A stretch of 64,000 bases of DNA from Crotalaria pallida (lineage: Eukaryota > Streptophyta > Magnoliopsida > Fabales > Fabaceae). Under the pieces are notes generated by a model. That model was not told where the DNA came from. It was given only the letters and a program-made list of their open reading frames with translations, and did no database searches. The translations under genes were made by a program, and so were the position numbers. Shown here piece by piece: positions 12,657 to 24,262 of the stretch. The stretch covers positions 124,379,001 to 124,443,000 of the forward strand of contig CM075655.1 in the NCBI GenBank assembly GCA_037953625.1. Direction: 5' to 3'. Each line of letters starts with the position of its first letter. The first letter of the stretch is position 1.

Positions 12657-13002
12657 GGCAGAGGTCCGGTGCATGTTAATAGATAACATACGTACTGGTG
12701 CATGTGAAAATTTTATTTTTGTTTTTTAAATTTTTTAATATAGATTTATTCAGAATATTTTTTAACACAAGTTCGTATACAGATTTATGTAAATTTTGAA
12801 TACAGTTTTACTCAGTACAGTTTTTTAAGAACACAAAGAAAAAAAATAAATCCAAATTATAAAAATCACTTCATATCGGTAAAAAAGAAAACGCATAGAA
12901 TATTTTTTAATTGATTAAATTTTTAAAAAATAAATAAAAAACCCAATAAGGAAAGCATGCACTGGTTCATCTTATCTATTAACATGCACCGGAGTCTCCG
13001 CC
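12657..13002. mobile_element. MITE with long terminal repeats, possibly Mutator-like
   Basis: GGTGCATGTTAATAGATAA near the left end is perfectly inverted as TTATCTATTAACATGCACC near the right end. The outermost bases (GGCAGAGGTCC against GGAGTCTCCGCC) pair imperfectly. The interior is AT-rich and non-coding. The flanks TATATTTCT and CATATTCAT could be a degraded 9-bp target duplication, but this is weak. Confidence 0.7.
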
Positions 13003-14000
13003 CATATTCATCACTTAATTGTTACTTTACAAAAATCTTTTACTAAATTCAAAATTTTTGACAAAAATATAGGATTTTGTCTAAGCTGAACTTTAAAAAC
13101 AAAATTACAGCAATATTTTCATTCTGAATCATTGTTTTTCTTTTACTAAAAAATCCCTTGCACTCGTTTTTTCAGGTAAATAAATATTTTTAGTACCAAT
13201 TAGTACTACTAGATGTAAAGGAGAACCAGAACAGGGATATTTTCAAAATTAATTCTAACTACTAGAGGGCAAGAACAACACCAATTTGAAAATGGTGCCT
13301 TATTCTCACTAAAACTATGGAACTAGTATTTTTTTAATCAAAAACCAATCATTCCTCGTGTATTACCACACATTTATTTGTAAGGTGCAGGCTAGACACA
13401 CCCGAAATAGAAGGGTTAGGTATTAAATCTTGATCAACCGAGAGAGGTGGGTGGGGGGCATTCTCTGATCCTTTAATGCAAGAGAAGAAGAAAATTATAT
13501 GGTAAATATAGAATTATATTATTTCCTCCGTTTTAACATAGTATAAGTTTTTTTAAAAGACATTTTAATTAAACATTAATTCCGGTTCTTATAAAAAAAA
13601 CACATCAATTCTGGTTTTTACAATTTTATCATTTATTATAATAAATAAATAATAAGTGAAAAATTAATCATATAAAAATTTTAAATGGCCAAAAAAATAA
13701 GATAATTTAATAGAAAAACATATTAATTATACTATTTTTTTAATCTATATGCCACAATCTTCGAAAAAAAATCACACGTAAGCGAGGAGCTCATACTGTA
13801 TATCACATGATATTGTGCTGTGACCGTACACTTTTTGTTGGTAAGTATGCAGTGTGCACTATGTCCTGCCAGTGCCTGAAATAAAATAAAGGAGGAGAGA
13901 ATGGCACTCATCTGCAAATTTTAACACAGCTTAGGGCCTTTCTTATAACTTACAAGAGTAGTCTTCCACACAAACTAAGAGGAGGACACACATCATACTT
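13003..14000. other. Upstream region of the HD-Zip gene
   Basis: AT-rich DNA without coding potential. The stretch 13770-13990 is less AT-rich and immediately precedes the TATA box, so regulatory sites are likely here. I cannot name specific sites with confidence. Confidence 0.4.
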
Positions 14001-14008
14001 TTTTTGCC

Positions 14009-14016
14009 TATAAATA
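14009..14016 (+). promoter_or_regulatory. TATA box of the HD-Zip gene
   Basis: TATAAATA lies 192 nt before the start codon of the HD-Zip gene. Transcription starting about 30 nt downstream would give a 5' leader of about 160 nt. The A/C-rich, stop-rich sequence in between fits a plant leader. Confidence 0.65.
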
Positions 14017-14200
14017 TATCCAATCCTTATGTTGTTTCCTCCAACAAAATATCCAATAACATTTCACACTTTGAAGGAGAACACCTCACTCTTTTTTGAG
14101 TTTAGAAAAGAAGTGAGTGAGTTAGAAAAAGAGAAAAAGACTAATATATAAGACAGTAGTAGTGAATTAGTGATACATACATACACCACCATCACATACA

Positions 14201-16811
14201 ATGAATCATCACCAACATATTGAAGACCACATCATGCTCATGTCTCAGCTATACCCTGCCGGTCCATACACTCAAATAGTTGCTCCACAAGGTTACTATG
14301 ATACTATCATTATCATGCTTTAACCTTTTTCTGTTGCCAGTTTTCGTGTATATATTCATCAAAATCTACGACATCTAAATTCTACACGATATATATTTTT
14401 TTACCCCTTTTTGTTTTAAAAAAATAAAAATAAAAATTGCTATATTTTTATTTTTCAGGGGAGAACAAGAAGGCAAGACGTAGGCGTAACAAAAAGAGCA
14501 AAGGAGGAGAAAACGGGGGTTTGGAAGCACACAAGAAGAGGAAGCTAAGCGAAGAGCAAGTTAATATGCTTGAGCAAAGTTTTGGTAATGAACACAAACT
14601 TGAGTCAGAGAGGAAGGACAAGCTGGCAATGGAGCTTGGTTTAGATCCTCGTCAAGTGGCTGTGTGGTTTCAAAACAGAAGAGCTCGTTGGAAGAACAAG
14701 AAATTGGAGGAAGAGTACTGCAACCTCAAAAAAGCACATGATGCTACCATGCTCGAGAAATGCCGTCTTGAAACTGAGGTAAAAACGTACACCTTTACCC
14801 TTAGCTTTCAATAAATTAGTGCAATTAACACTATTGTTTTGGTTTCCAAGAAAATTATTCTGCTCAATAACCATATTTAAAACTGAAAGATCGAGATTAC
14901 CCTAGCTGAAATCGTTTCAATGGACTATAGTTCTTGTGATTAAAAATTTATTTGAGAAAAGATAAGTATTTCTGGGAACTATTAAAACAATTTGTTTTTC
15001 ATATAAAATAAATTATTTTTATATATAAGACAAACAAATGTACATTCAAATGTCAATTATGTATATTCATATAACATTTCATAATACACAATAAATGGAT
15101 CCGTAAAGCACTACTGGTGTCATTTTCTTTCTCCCAAACAATAACGACAATTTTGGGGGGTCATGCGTTTCTTCTCTGGTAGCCTTGATAGCATTTTCTA
15201 TGGATTCTTGTTTTTTATATTTGATAAATTTTATATGATTGCTTTAGTTCTACAAGTCTTTGCTTTATTTATGTTTACTCCTCCGTCTTTAGTGTATAAG
15301 ATTATTTTTTGAAATTTTTATTTTAATTTTATTTATTAGATTTTTTATCAATTTTTAATGATAATTAATTTCATGTTTTTACAAACATTTTAATTTATTT
15401 AATATTTTTTAGAATTTCAATAATAATTTTGGAATAATTTTAAAAAAATATTTATTAAATATTCATATCTCTAATATCATTAATTAAAATAACTAACCTT
15501 TTTTTTAATAAATATGAATTCTTTCTTCCAAGTTTCCTACAAAAGTATAATTAATCCCGTACATGTTGAAAGAGATAAACACAAACACCCCACGCATGTA
15601 GCCGTTTTTTTTGGGGAAAAAAACCTAAGATTAAGGATATGGAGTAAAAGAAAAGGAAATGGAGAAATTTATCCACACCCAACAATCCTTGTTGGCACAT
15701 GATTAGATGATTCATTTCATCCGACAATAAAAAAAATATCGATGATTTATCCACTTATTTCAATAGATGGGTGTGAGTAGGATTCTAAGAGTGATAGCAA
15801 AATTTTCTAAAGAAAAAATAGCATCTGTATGTGCTCTTGGCTTATCTAAGAACTCAACGTCATCCTCTTAAAATTTTGACTATACGATAATCAAACGTGA
15901 GAAAAAAAAATACACTATACAAAAAGAGAAAATAGTGTTTTTACTGATAATATAAAGTTTGTTTTTTTTTAATAGGGTAAATATATCATTTATTGTTTGT
16001 AGGTTAACAATAATCAATTTACAAGGAGTAAAAGTAACTTAAATGATACCAAATTGCCACCTAGAAAGACAACAAAACAAAACGCTTTGTTTCCTTCATT
16101 TCTTAGACAAAGTCCGTACAATATCATCAGGTTAGCTCGTGTTGGGCCTGGTTAAGGCCCACTTAAGAACGTGACATTTGCTCCCACGTGAATCACTATT
16201 GGCTTCTATAGTATATAAGATACTGGCTCAATCCATTAATATAAGTTTTTTATGGTTGTGAAATATAGATTAAAAAATATTTAAAAATAATAATAATAGT
16301 ATAACTAATATGTTTATTTGAACTACTGTTAAATTTGCATATTTTTTTATCATTAATATTTCATTTATTATCTTTAACTAATTAATGTTAATTAATTTTA
16401 TAAAAAAAAATGGTCATAAAAAAAATCTATGACGGAACAAAACATAAAGTCATAGATATCCCTCTCATTAAGAAAATGGAACAAAACATAAATATCCATC
16501 ACTATTCCGACACTACTGTGCCTTAAACTTTATCTAGCTAAGTTTTGGTTAGATCTTAAATAATCCTTCCACGGTGCAATTGATTTCAGGTGTTGAAGCT
16601 GAAGGAACAACTATCGGAGGCTGAGAAAGAAATTCAGGCACTTAAACACACTGATAGAGTCTCTAGCAACAGCCCCACTTCATCACTGTCTCAATCAATG
16701 GACCCACCATTTCTTGGAGATTTTCAAGTTGATGGATATGATGATGATGTGTTCTACGTGCCCGAGAGCCATTACATCAATGGCATGGAATGGATTAATT
16801 TGTACATATGA
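14201..16811 (+). CDS. HD-Zip class I transcription factor (HB21/HB40/HB53-like)
   Basis: A nuclear homeodomain-leucine zipper protein of about 210 residues. The three exons are 14201-14291, 14459-14778 and 16590-16811, all with GT-AG introns that keep frame. The start ATG begins MNHHQHIEDHIMLMSQLYPA, typical of the HB21/40/53 subgroup. A basic stretch (KKARRRRNKKSK, residues 34-45) precedes the homeodomain (about 53-112), whose recognition helix shows WFQNRRARWKNK (100-111). The zipper follows at once with L113, L120, T127, L134 and L141, and crosses the second intron. The acidic C-terminus ends with MEWINLYI. Family members bind CAATNATTG-type sites as dimers. In Arabidopsis the three relatives act with ABA and BRANCHED1 in bud dormancy; that role is inferred here from the family. 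The second intron (1.8 kb) holds decayed MITE sequence. Confidence 0.95.
15275..15515. mobile_element. Diverged Stowaway-type MITE in the HD-Zip intron 2
   Basis: CTCCTCCGTCTTTAGTGTAT, then an AT-rich interior with the family phrases AATTTTTAATGATAATTAAT and AATATTTTTTAGAATTTCAA, match the 27458-27734 family. The right terminus has decayed and is not recognisable. Confidence 0.5.
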
Positions 16812-16849
16812 ACCAATGAAACTTAGCATTTTGTAGATAGTGTGAATGG

Positions 16850-17285
16850 AATGTGAATGATGTCATATGTATGTATGTATATTGTTCCTAGCTAGCTACT
16901 GTGTGTTTGACTATTATGATTTGGAAAGTATCCAGTAATATAATAACTAATTTGCATTTTGACTCCAAACAGCAGTCTATATCTTGTTTGTTGCACAATA
17001 CCAAGGAGTATCAAATTTTTTTTTTCGGTTACTACTTCTATTCCAAAATAATTAACCTGTATGTAAATTAAAAAATATATGTAATGTTTTTTGTTAACAA
17101 ATAAATGTTTATTTTATCATTTTTGTCCTTAATTTTTTGTTTTTGCAATAATTGGTTAATTTTTTTTTCACTTACTATCTCTTATATTAATTAAAAAAAA
17201 TTCTAAAAATAATAATTAAGATTACATTGAGTTCTAAAATAACAATTATTTAAAAATAAATTAATTTGGTCAAAGTGATATAGTA
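16850..17285. other. 3' flank of the HD-Zip gene
   Basis: This holds the 3' untranslated region (ATGTATGTATGT repeats at 16868-16879) and AT-rich DNA. No further gene is seen. Confidence 0.5.
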
Positions 17286-17294
17286 ATTATTTAA

Positions 17295-17710
17295 GGGAGT
17301 TACTGTCATGCAATCCAAAATTGGATGGTTGTTATGCAACCTTTTCTTAAATCTAGTTAAAATTAGGTTTTTGCAATTTAGTCCAACATAAAAAGTAAAT
17401 TAAAAATTTAGTCCTTTGTACCTATAGACAAATTATAACTTTTAATTTTAAAAAAAATTAAAAGTAGTTAAAATTAGTCACTTGTGTAAAAAGGCTTAAT
17501 GCAAGTGACTAAATTTAAAATTAAAAGTTATAATTTGTCTATAGGTACAAAGGACTAAATTTTTAATTTACTTTTTATGTTGGACGAAATTGCAAAAAAC
17601 TAATTTTAACTGCTTCAAATAATGACATGACATAGGTGTCAACTTCTTATTGGTTTAAGAAAAGGTTGCATAGCAACCATCCAATTTTGGATTGCATGAT
17701 AGAAATATCC
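17295..17710. mobile_element. Mutator-like MITE with 9-bp target duplication
   Basis: A 416-bp non-coding element. Its left end, GGGAGTTACTGTCATGCAAT, pairs imperfectly with the right end, ATTGCATGATAGAAATATCC. The subterminal CATGCAATCCAAAATTGGAT is perfectly inverted. Inside, a further segment of about 75 nt (17376-17451) is almost perfectly inverted at 17508-17594. The element is flanked by ATTATTTAA at 17286-17294 and again at 17711-17719, a 9-bp direct repeat diagnostic of Mutator-superfamily insertion. Confidence 0.88.
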
Positions 17711-18305
17711 ATTATTTAAAAGGTCCGATTGATACTTTTATTCAGGTTGCGGTTGATGGGAGAGGCTCGATTCTGCATGTTTTTAGATTTAAATTTTACT
17801 CTATAGGCTTCACACCGTACCAAACACCAGACTCATTCAATAATGTATTGTTTGGTTGGAAAAAAGAAAAGAAAAGAGAGAAATATGGGTTAAAGATAAT
17901 AGTAATAAGATGAATAAACTTTATTGTTGTTTTGTTTGAGAGAAAAAGTTAAATAAAAAATAAGATGTAGTAGAAAAATACTTAAAGCAATTGAAATTAC
18001 ATAAAAGGAATATGGTTGAAAAAATAGTCGTAGTTGGGAATAATAGCCATTGAATTCATTATTACTTTTTCATATTTAATTATAAATTTTTTTTTGAAGA
18101 TATCAATGATTTTAGTAATTATTATAAATTATTGGATGATGATTATTGTTATTTTTTTTAATCATCAACGATTATTGTTATTTAAGAGCATAATGTGTCA
18201 TGAAAAAAATGATACTATAATCAATTAGCTAGATTGGGTACATTAAAGTGTGATGGATAAGTCTGTTAATTAAGCGACTCCAATTCCAGACTCAAAGGCA
18301 AAATC

Positions 18306-18592
18306 TACTCCCTCCTGACTCAAATTATAATCAAAAGCAGTTAGTAATTTTTCGTTTATTAACAGGTTAGTGTATTTAATTTTTTCACATTTATAAAAGG
18401 ATAGATGTATTTTAGTAAAATTACATTGAGGCTGAAACAAAAATTAAATAAGATAACAATTTTCTAGAGATATTTTAGAAAAGTAGTATTAGGAATAAAA
18501 TAAAATTTAAAAAATTTTGTTAATTTTACTTATATTTTAAATCAAGAAAAAAATGTTTTTTTTTTTTGCTTTATTTCAAACCCGAGGGTGTA
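18306..18592. mobile_element. Stowaway-type MITE, diverged
   Basis: TACTCCCTCCTGACTCAAAT at the left pairs with ATTTCAAACCCGAGGGTGTA at the right. The interior matches the CTCCCTCCGGCTC family at 10259-10548. Confidence 0.75.
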
Positions 18593-19825
18593 TGTGACAA
18601 TGATCAACAAACTAGATCAGACTCAAACAAATTCCGTTGTGGATACATTTATGACCATGCCATCTCATATTTATTTTGGATGTTGCCTTGATTAAGATTT
18701 TTGAGTTGTAAGTTAGATTATTATTAGTAATAATAAAAATAAAAATTCACTTCGTTAGAGTGAGTAAATGTCAGGGCTGTTACATTGACATAATCACGAT
18801 ATAAGGGACAAAATTACCTAAGTACTGAAATTCAAACCCCAAATAATATGTACAAATCCATTTTTAATTTTAAATTCAAAAACTAATCTCAAATCTCATT
18901 ATTCCTTTTTCCTTTTCTTTCCACGTACTTTCAAACCCCATTTCTTTCATTCACACAAAAAAAAAATGTTGAACAAAAGTTTAGATAAATTGGACTCCAT
19001 GAGGTTACCAGAGTCAAGGCAAACCTCCGGGCTCAAAAAGTGTTATTCACACAAATTTTCAAACCACGTTCCATCTCCTATCCACTTCTCTAAAATCTCT
19101 TCCTTCACTTCAATTATTACTCCCAAATTTCACCATTTGTGTTTAGGTTAGGTTAAATTCGTCATAGCTAAGTTATTGAGTCAAGGTTTCTTAATATTTT
19201 AGAAACCAATTAACATGTACATCTTCTTTCTTTTTTAGGTTATTATTTACGTTCTAACAAACCAATGTCAAAAAAATATTTTATGAACACGACATCTAAA
19301 AAAAACAAAAAATAATTTGAATGCAAAAGTTGTCCTAATTTATATATTGTGCATCAGGTCAACATGATGATCAAATTTTTAAATTATTATAATATTTTCT
19401 TTGAATTCTTATCAAGCACGGTGGAAGGACCTATGCATATAAAAATAGGTAAACAATGAACTGAAAAAATACATGACATATTCAACAAGTTTTTTCGAGA
19501 GGTGCTATTCGAAAATAATTTCAAAAGGATCTTTTCAGAACAATATACTAATCTAATATGAATGTTTTTTCAAATATGAGATATCGAAAAAAATATTTCC
19601 AATACTCCAAGTTAAAAAATGAATTGGGTTAGGAATATTTTGACATTTCCACAACTAAAATAGAGTTGTGGATAAAAAACAAAATTTATATCGTAGGACT
19701 CAAATTGCTTTTCTATATATATTTCCTCTAAGATGGGCCCTACGACACCCATTTGCAACTTCAGAGATCCAGCCCAAGTTGCACCCACAATTCCCATGAC
19801 AAAAAGCCCCATCAAAAGCTCCCAT
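18593..19825. other. Intergenic, no gene seen
   Basis: AT-rich DNA with a pyrimidine-rich run near 18903-18960. Short frames only, none recognisable. Confidence 0.45.
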
Positions 19826-19828
19826 AGG

Positions 19829-20243
19829 TAGAGATGGGCAAAATACCCATGTCCGCATGTACCTACAAAAATACTTGTAACAGATACTCGCATTATTTCA
19901 TTGCGGGTGGGATGGGTATTATGATACCCGCATATATAAAATAATATTTTACTAATAAATATTATATGTATATTAATATTTTTTATTACTTTGAGTACAT
20001 ATAAATTTTCTTTTATTTATATATCATATTGAATTTTAAAGATGAAATTATAATGATAAACGTTTATCATATGTATGTATTTATTCATGTTATAATTATT
20101 TTTATGTATAATGATTATTACAAAATATATAATCATATAATAAAAGCTTAAAACCCGTGGGTACCCGGGGATACTCGTTACCGGCACAAATATCAGCAAA
20201 TACCTGCGGGGTATGAGCATGGGTATGCACCATGCCCATCATA
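19829..20243. repeat. Inverted-repeat element with GGGTATNNNACCC phrases
   Basis: TAGAGATGGGCAAAATACCC at the left is answered by GGGTATGCACCATGCCCATC at the right. Inside there are several further GGGTA/TACCC phrases in both orientations around an AT-rich core. This is the structure of a decayed hAT-type non-autonomous element. The 8-bp target duplication is not clear. Confidence 0.5.
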
Positions 20244-20825
20244 CCCTGCTCGGTGCTCTGTGCTCTGTGCATGGTCTTTAATTGGACCAAAATGTAAGAC
20301 ATAGTTAACTTAATCTTACGTATCAATAATTTTTTTTAGAAGAGATTTGTTTTTTTATTTATAGGTTATATTTAAACATAGCATATGGGTTAATGAGGAT
20401 AGTTACATTTTTTTGAACTTTAAAAAAATACTTTAACATTGTTATTTTACTCTATTATCTTATATTAGAAATTTCACAAATGCATTGTTTCACATTAATA
20501 AACAAAGGATAAATAAGAAAAAACGACAATAAATATTTTAGAAAATGCAAAATGACTTATAAATAATATCGAAAAATTATTCTAAAATATGACTTTTTCT
20601 TTTACTAATTTTATTTCTTTTATTTTAATATTTGACAAATTGTGATTAACCTAAACACGACCAATTAATAATTACTGTTTCCAAGACACCCTCAAAGAAA
20701 ACCTCACATTTTTGTTGTCGTGTCCGTTGTGAGATGTACGGTACAAAGGAGAATTAAAAAAAAAAAAAAAGGTCATGTTTTTATGTAGTAAGGAGTAATA
20801 AGCAAATGAATCATGATCAGCCTTG

Positions 20826-21097
20826 TATTTCCTTCGGTTCTATTTATAAGACCTTTTTGGAGTTTTTCATTTTCACCAAGGAAAGTGGATAAATTTTTTA
20901 GTGACATTGAAAATGTGAAAATTTGATATACTTTTTCAAAACTACCACTATAATTATTATTTGAACTCTAAAAAGTGTTGACTATATAGGGATGTTAGTG
21001 GAAAGAAGTAATTAAATGCTATTGAAAATTAAAAATGATCTTATAAATAGGACCAAAATAAAAACCCCAAAATAATCTTATTTGATCGAAGGGAGTA
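20826..21097. mobile_element. Stowaway-type MITE
   Basis: TATTTCCTTCGGTTCTATTT pairs with the right end ATTTGATCGAAGGGAGTA. The interior is nearly the same as the copy at 11049-11325, including GTGAAAATTTGATATACTTT. Confidence 0.8.
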
Positions 21098-21099
21098 TT

Positions 21100-21262
21100 A
21101 ACGAGTTCATTTCTAAAAATTATTGCATTCCTGCTTAACCAAAGTGATCCGACCACCGGTATCCAAACGATTGCCTTCTGTGTTTGTGATTCGTTGCTAT
21201 ATATATTTGAAAAAGCAAGGAACATATCTAGTATAGGATGATAGAATAGTCCCAAAAAAAAA
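21100..21262 (-). pseudogene. LINE polyprotein remnant
   Basis: On the minus strand a short frame reads QKAIVWIPVVGSLWLSRNAI followed by IFRNELV. This matches the 'WxxIWxxWLxRNxxIFxxxx' segment that follows the zf-RVT region in plant LINEs and is also seen at 7684-7947 and 60888-61157. It lies directly against the end of a Stowaway MITE. It is a heavily truncated fossil. Confidence 0.6.
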
Positions 21263-21277
21263 AGAATAGTCCCAAAA

Positions 21278-21308
<31 letters not shown>

Positions 21309-21945
21309 ACATCAGAGAAAGTATAATATTACAATTTTATCATCCCAAATCATATAAAAAAATGTACTCTCATTAATGAACAAATAAAAAACATGAATAT
21401 TCAAAACATTTAATAAGGATTAAAATAAAAAAAGCAATAAATATAAAATAACTTATAATTGAAATCAAGAAAATTTTTTAAAAAATGATTTATAATAAAA
21501 ACGAGAAGTAATGTTTTACTAGTATTTTAATTTTTTAAATTTTGCTATTGAGAGTTGAGACTAGCTTCATCTAAACATTAAAGATTTACTTTTTCCGTCC
21601 CGTAAGTCAAGTATTTTTAAAGATTTCACATTGCTTAAAAAATGAGTAAATGATGTAAGAACTTGATACGTTTAAATTAAAATATCTCATTTAATAATAA
21701 GAAAGTAATAATAAATGTATGAAAATTATATTGAAGTGAGATAAAGATATGGATGTTGAAAAAGATGATATAATAAACAGGGGTATACTTGAAAAAAAAG
21801 TATAAATGAGTATTGAATTTTTAAAAAAACATAACTTATGAGACAAAATGAAAAACCTAAATGATCATAACTTATGGAACCGAGGAAATAATATTTAAGG
21901 GATGATGAGCTTATTTTTGTAATACTATTTTACCACTCTTTTGGT

Positions 21946-22870
21946 TCTTATATATGCCTTCTGAGCGATGTTATATGTGAATAAAAAAAAGTTAGTTAAG
22001 GTTGTTGGTAACGTTGAAATTATAATATTTGATATATTTTTTAAAAATTACTCTTATAATTATCATTGAGACTTCACTTTGTTTGTTTTAAGAGAAAATG
22101 AGTAGAAAGAAAATGGGAGGAGAGATTTTGGAGAGAAAACTTCATTTTTCCCTGTTTGGTTTAGGAGAAAAAATGGAGAGAAAAGAAAAAACACAAGGGA
22201 CCCACAAAAAAAGTTTTCTCTCCCCCAAATGAAGAAATTTTGGAGAGAAAACTGTGATTGACATGTAAAATTACTCATCTGTTCACTGTTCTTCACTTGT
22301 CCATTTTACTTTATCTTTTTTCTTTAATTTTTTAATTCTTTAATTGAAAAAAATAAAACATTTTTATTTTAATAAAAAAACAATTTTTATAATATTTTGG
22401 ATTGGAAAATTTTATTATGTAATAAAGAATTGAAGTAAAAAAAAAATCTTTGACCATATGAATTATAGATATATATGAAAAATAAAAAAATATTATTTAT
22501 ATTTTTGAAAATAATGGTGTAATTGTCTTTTGACAAATTTATTATTTTCTCTCTTCCCACTTTTCTCTCCAACCAAACAAAAGGAAAGAAAACTGAACTT
22601 TTCTCTCTTTCCAATTTCTTCACATTTTCTCTCATACCAAACAACCATAAAATTTACTCATTTTCTCTCTATAATCCCTCTTCCCTATTTCTTTCTTTTC
22701 ATTTTCTCTCTTCCTATTTTCTCTCCGTTAACCAAACAAAGTCTAAGAGTGTTGACTAAATACGAGTATTTATGAAGAAAAAAAGTAATTAATGTTATTA
22801 GAAATTAAAATAAAGACTTATAAAAAGGATCGAAGAAATGCCACTAACTAATACTTATATTTAGAGATGT
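21946..22870. mobile_element. Stowaway-type MITE split by a fold-back element
   Basis: The outer sequence (TTTGGTTCTTATATATGCCT at the left; AAGACTTATAAAAAGGATCG at the right) carries the interior phrases of the 20826-21097 family. It is interrupted between about 22077 and 22742 by a separate element, listed next. The outer termini are decayed, so the boundaries are approximate. Confidence 0.55.
22077..22742. mobile_element. Fold-back element (ACTTTGTTTG ends) nested in a MITE
   Basis: The left end ACTTTGTTTGTTTTAAGAGA pairs with the right end TCCGTTAACCAAACAAAGT. Each arm of about 180-200 nt is rich in GGAGAGAAAA or its inverse TTTTCTCTCC, with repeated GTTTGGT/ACCAAAC phrases, so each arm holds more than one copy of the terminus. 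The centre is AT-rich. The ends resemble PIF/Harbinger-type non-autonomous elements, but the target duplication is not resolved. Confidence 0.6.
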
Positions 22871-24060
22871 ATGGAGTACTTTTTAACTTTTTATCTTTTT
22901 ATCTTCAAGTTCAATGGTTGATATTAAACAAATCCATTAAATTATAATATTTTGAATATGAATTATTATTTTTACATTTACTCTGCGGTTCATTTTACAT
23001 GAATATTTTTTTCTTGCAATGATTTTTTTTAATTTAAAATATTACTAGTTATTTAATGTATTTCAAAAAATTTAATTAAATGTTATAAAAAAAAATTAAC
23101 TCATAATTTACTAATTTTCATCAAAGCAATTTCCTTCCGTGACACCTTCAAAAAAAAATTTCCTTCTGTGGCAAATGGTTTTATTTAAATTTATTGAAGA
23201 TTTGTTGCATATTTTCCGTTTAATCATTTTACTTTTTTTATTTTTATAAATTTTAAGTTTGTTTATTAATTAATTTTATTACTATTATTCCTTCTAACTA
23301 ATTAATTTTTATCGATTCTTTTTTTTATTTCTAAAGAGAGTTTTTCTAAAAATGGTTGTGAAATAATTGCATATCCTTTTTTTATCATTCTTAACAAATT
23401 TATTTTGGTTTTTTACCAAAAAAATTATCTTAACTATTACTAACTAAGCATTGCATTTCCAAATTCTATGTTATATTACATAATATTTTTTCATTTATAT
23501 AATATTTATTTCACACCATTATTGTGCATTTGTATAATATGTATTTTTTACTTAATATAATACGTAACAAATGTATTTACAAAAATAAACTAGTAAATAA
23601 TTTAATGGAATTTAATTTATACATGGATACTATTAAGTTTCCACAATTTCCATATTTGCTTTGGTTAAATGTGTTTATGTTTTTTCTAACTTACCCTCCA
23701 ACTCTATCTATATAATTAATTGGTCATTAAGTAAAATTGTTAGATACGTATATCATGATAAAATTAGTAATTAATGTTGCATTGGTTTTATTGAAAGACT
23801 TATATTGTGGAACAATTTTTTTTAAAGACTTACTGTATATTGTAAGATAGAAAGAATACTTTCTAGAATTTAAAAAATAATTGTAAAATATATTAAATAT
23901 TTACATTTTTGATACCACATGTCATACTAACTAATTTATTTAGAGAAAATAGTTTGTAAATTCATTGTCAGCAAATCATTAACATCCAAGAGTGTATGAT
24001 TATTGACTTATAAATAAAAGTAATGCAAATGAACCGTAAAAAACTTTACACTATCACACA
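22871..24060. other. Upstream region of the kinase gene, no gene seen
   Basis: Very AT-rich DNA. An (ATT)n run of about eight units lies at 24068-24092, some 170 nt before the kinase start codon. No named regulatory site can be supported. Confidence 0.4.
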
Positions 24061-24262
24061 TATTAAACTCATTTATTATTATTATTATTATTGCTTTTTT
24101 GAATGGAAATTATCCAAAAAAAGATCACACAAACGAATTTAGTAGAAAACAAACGCGTTTCCAAAAATGCATGATTACTTTCCAAGTTTGTGCTCTCATT
24201 GGATCTTTAAATGCAACCGAACTCAATGTTCTTCTGTTCATCAGTAACACCATAACCTTGCA

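Noticed and set aside
22523..22775. Two overlapping plus-strand frames of about 80 codons, Ser/Phe-rich
   Set aside because: They are produced by CTCTCTTTCC repeats in the fold-back element arms.
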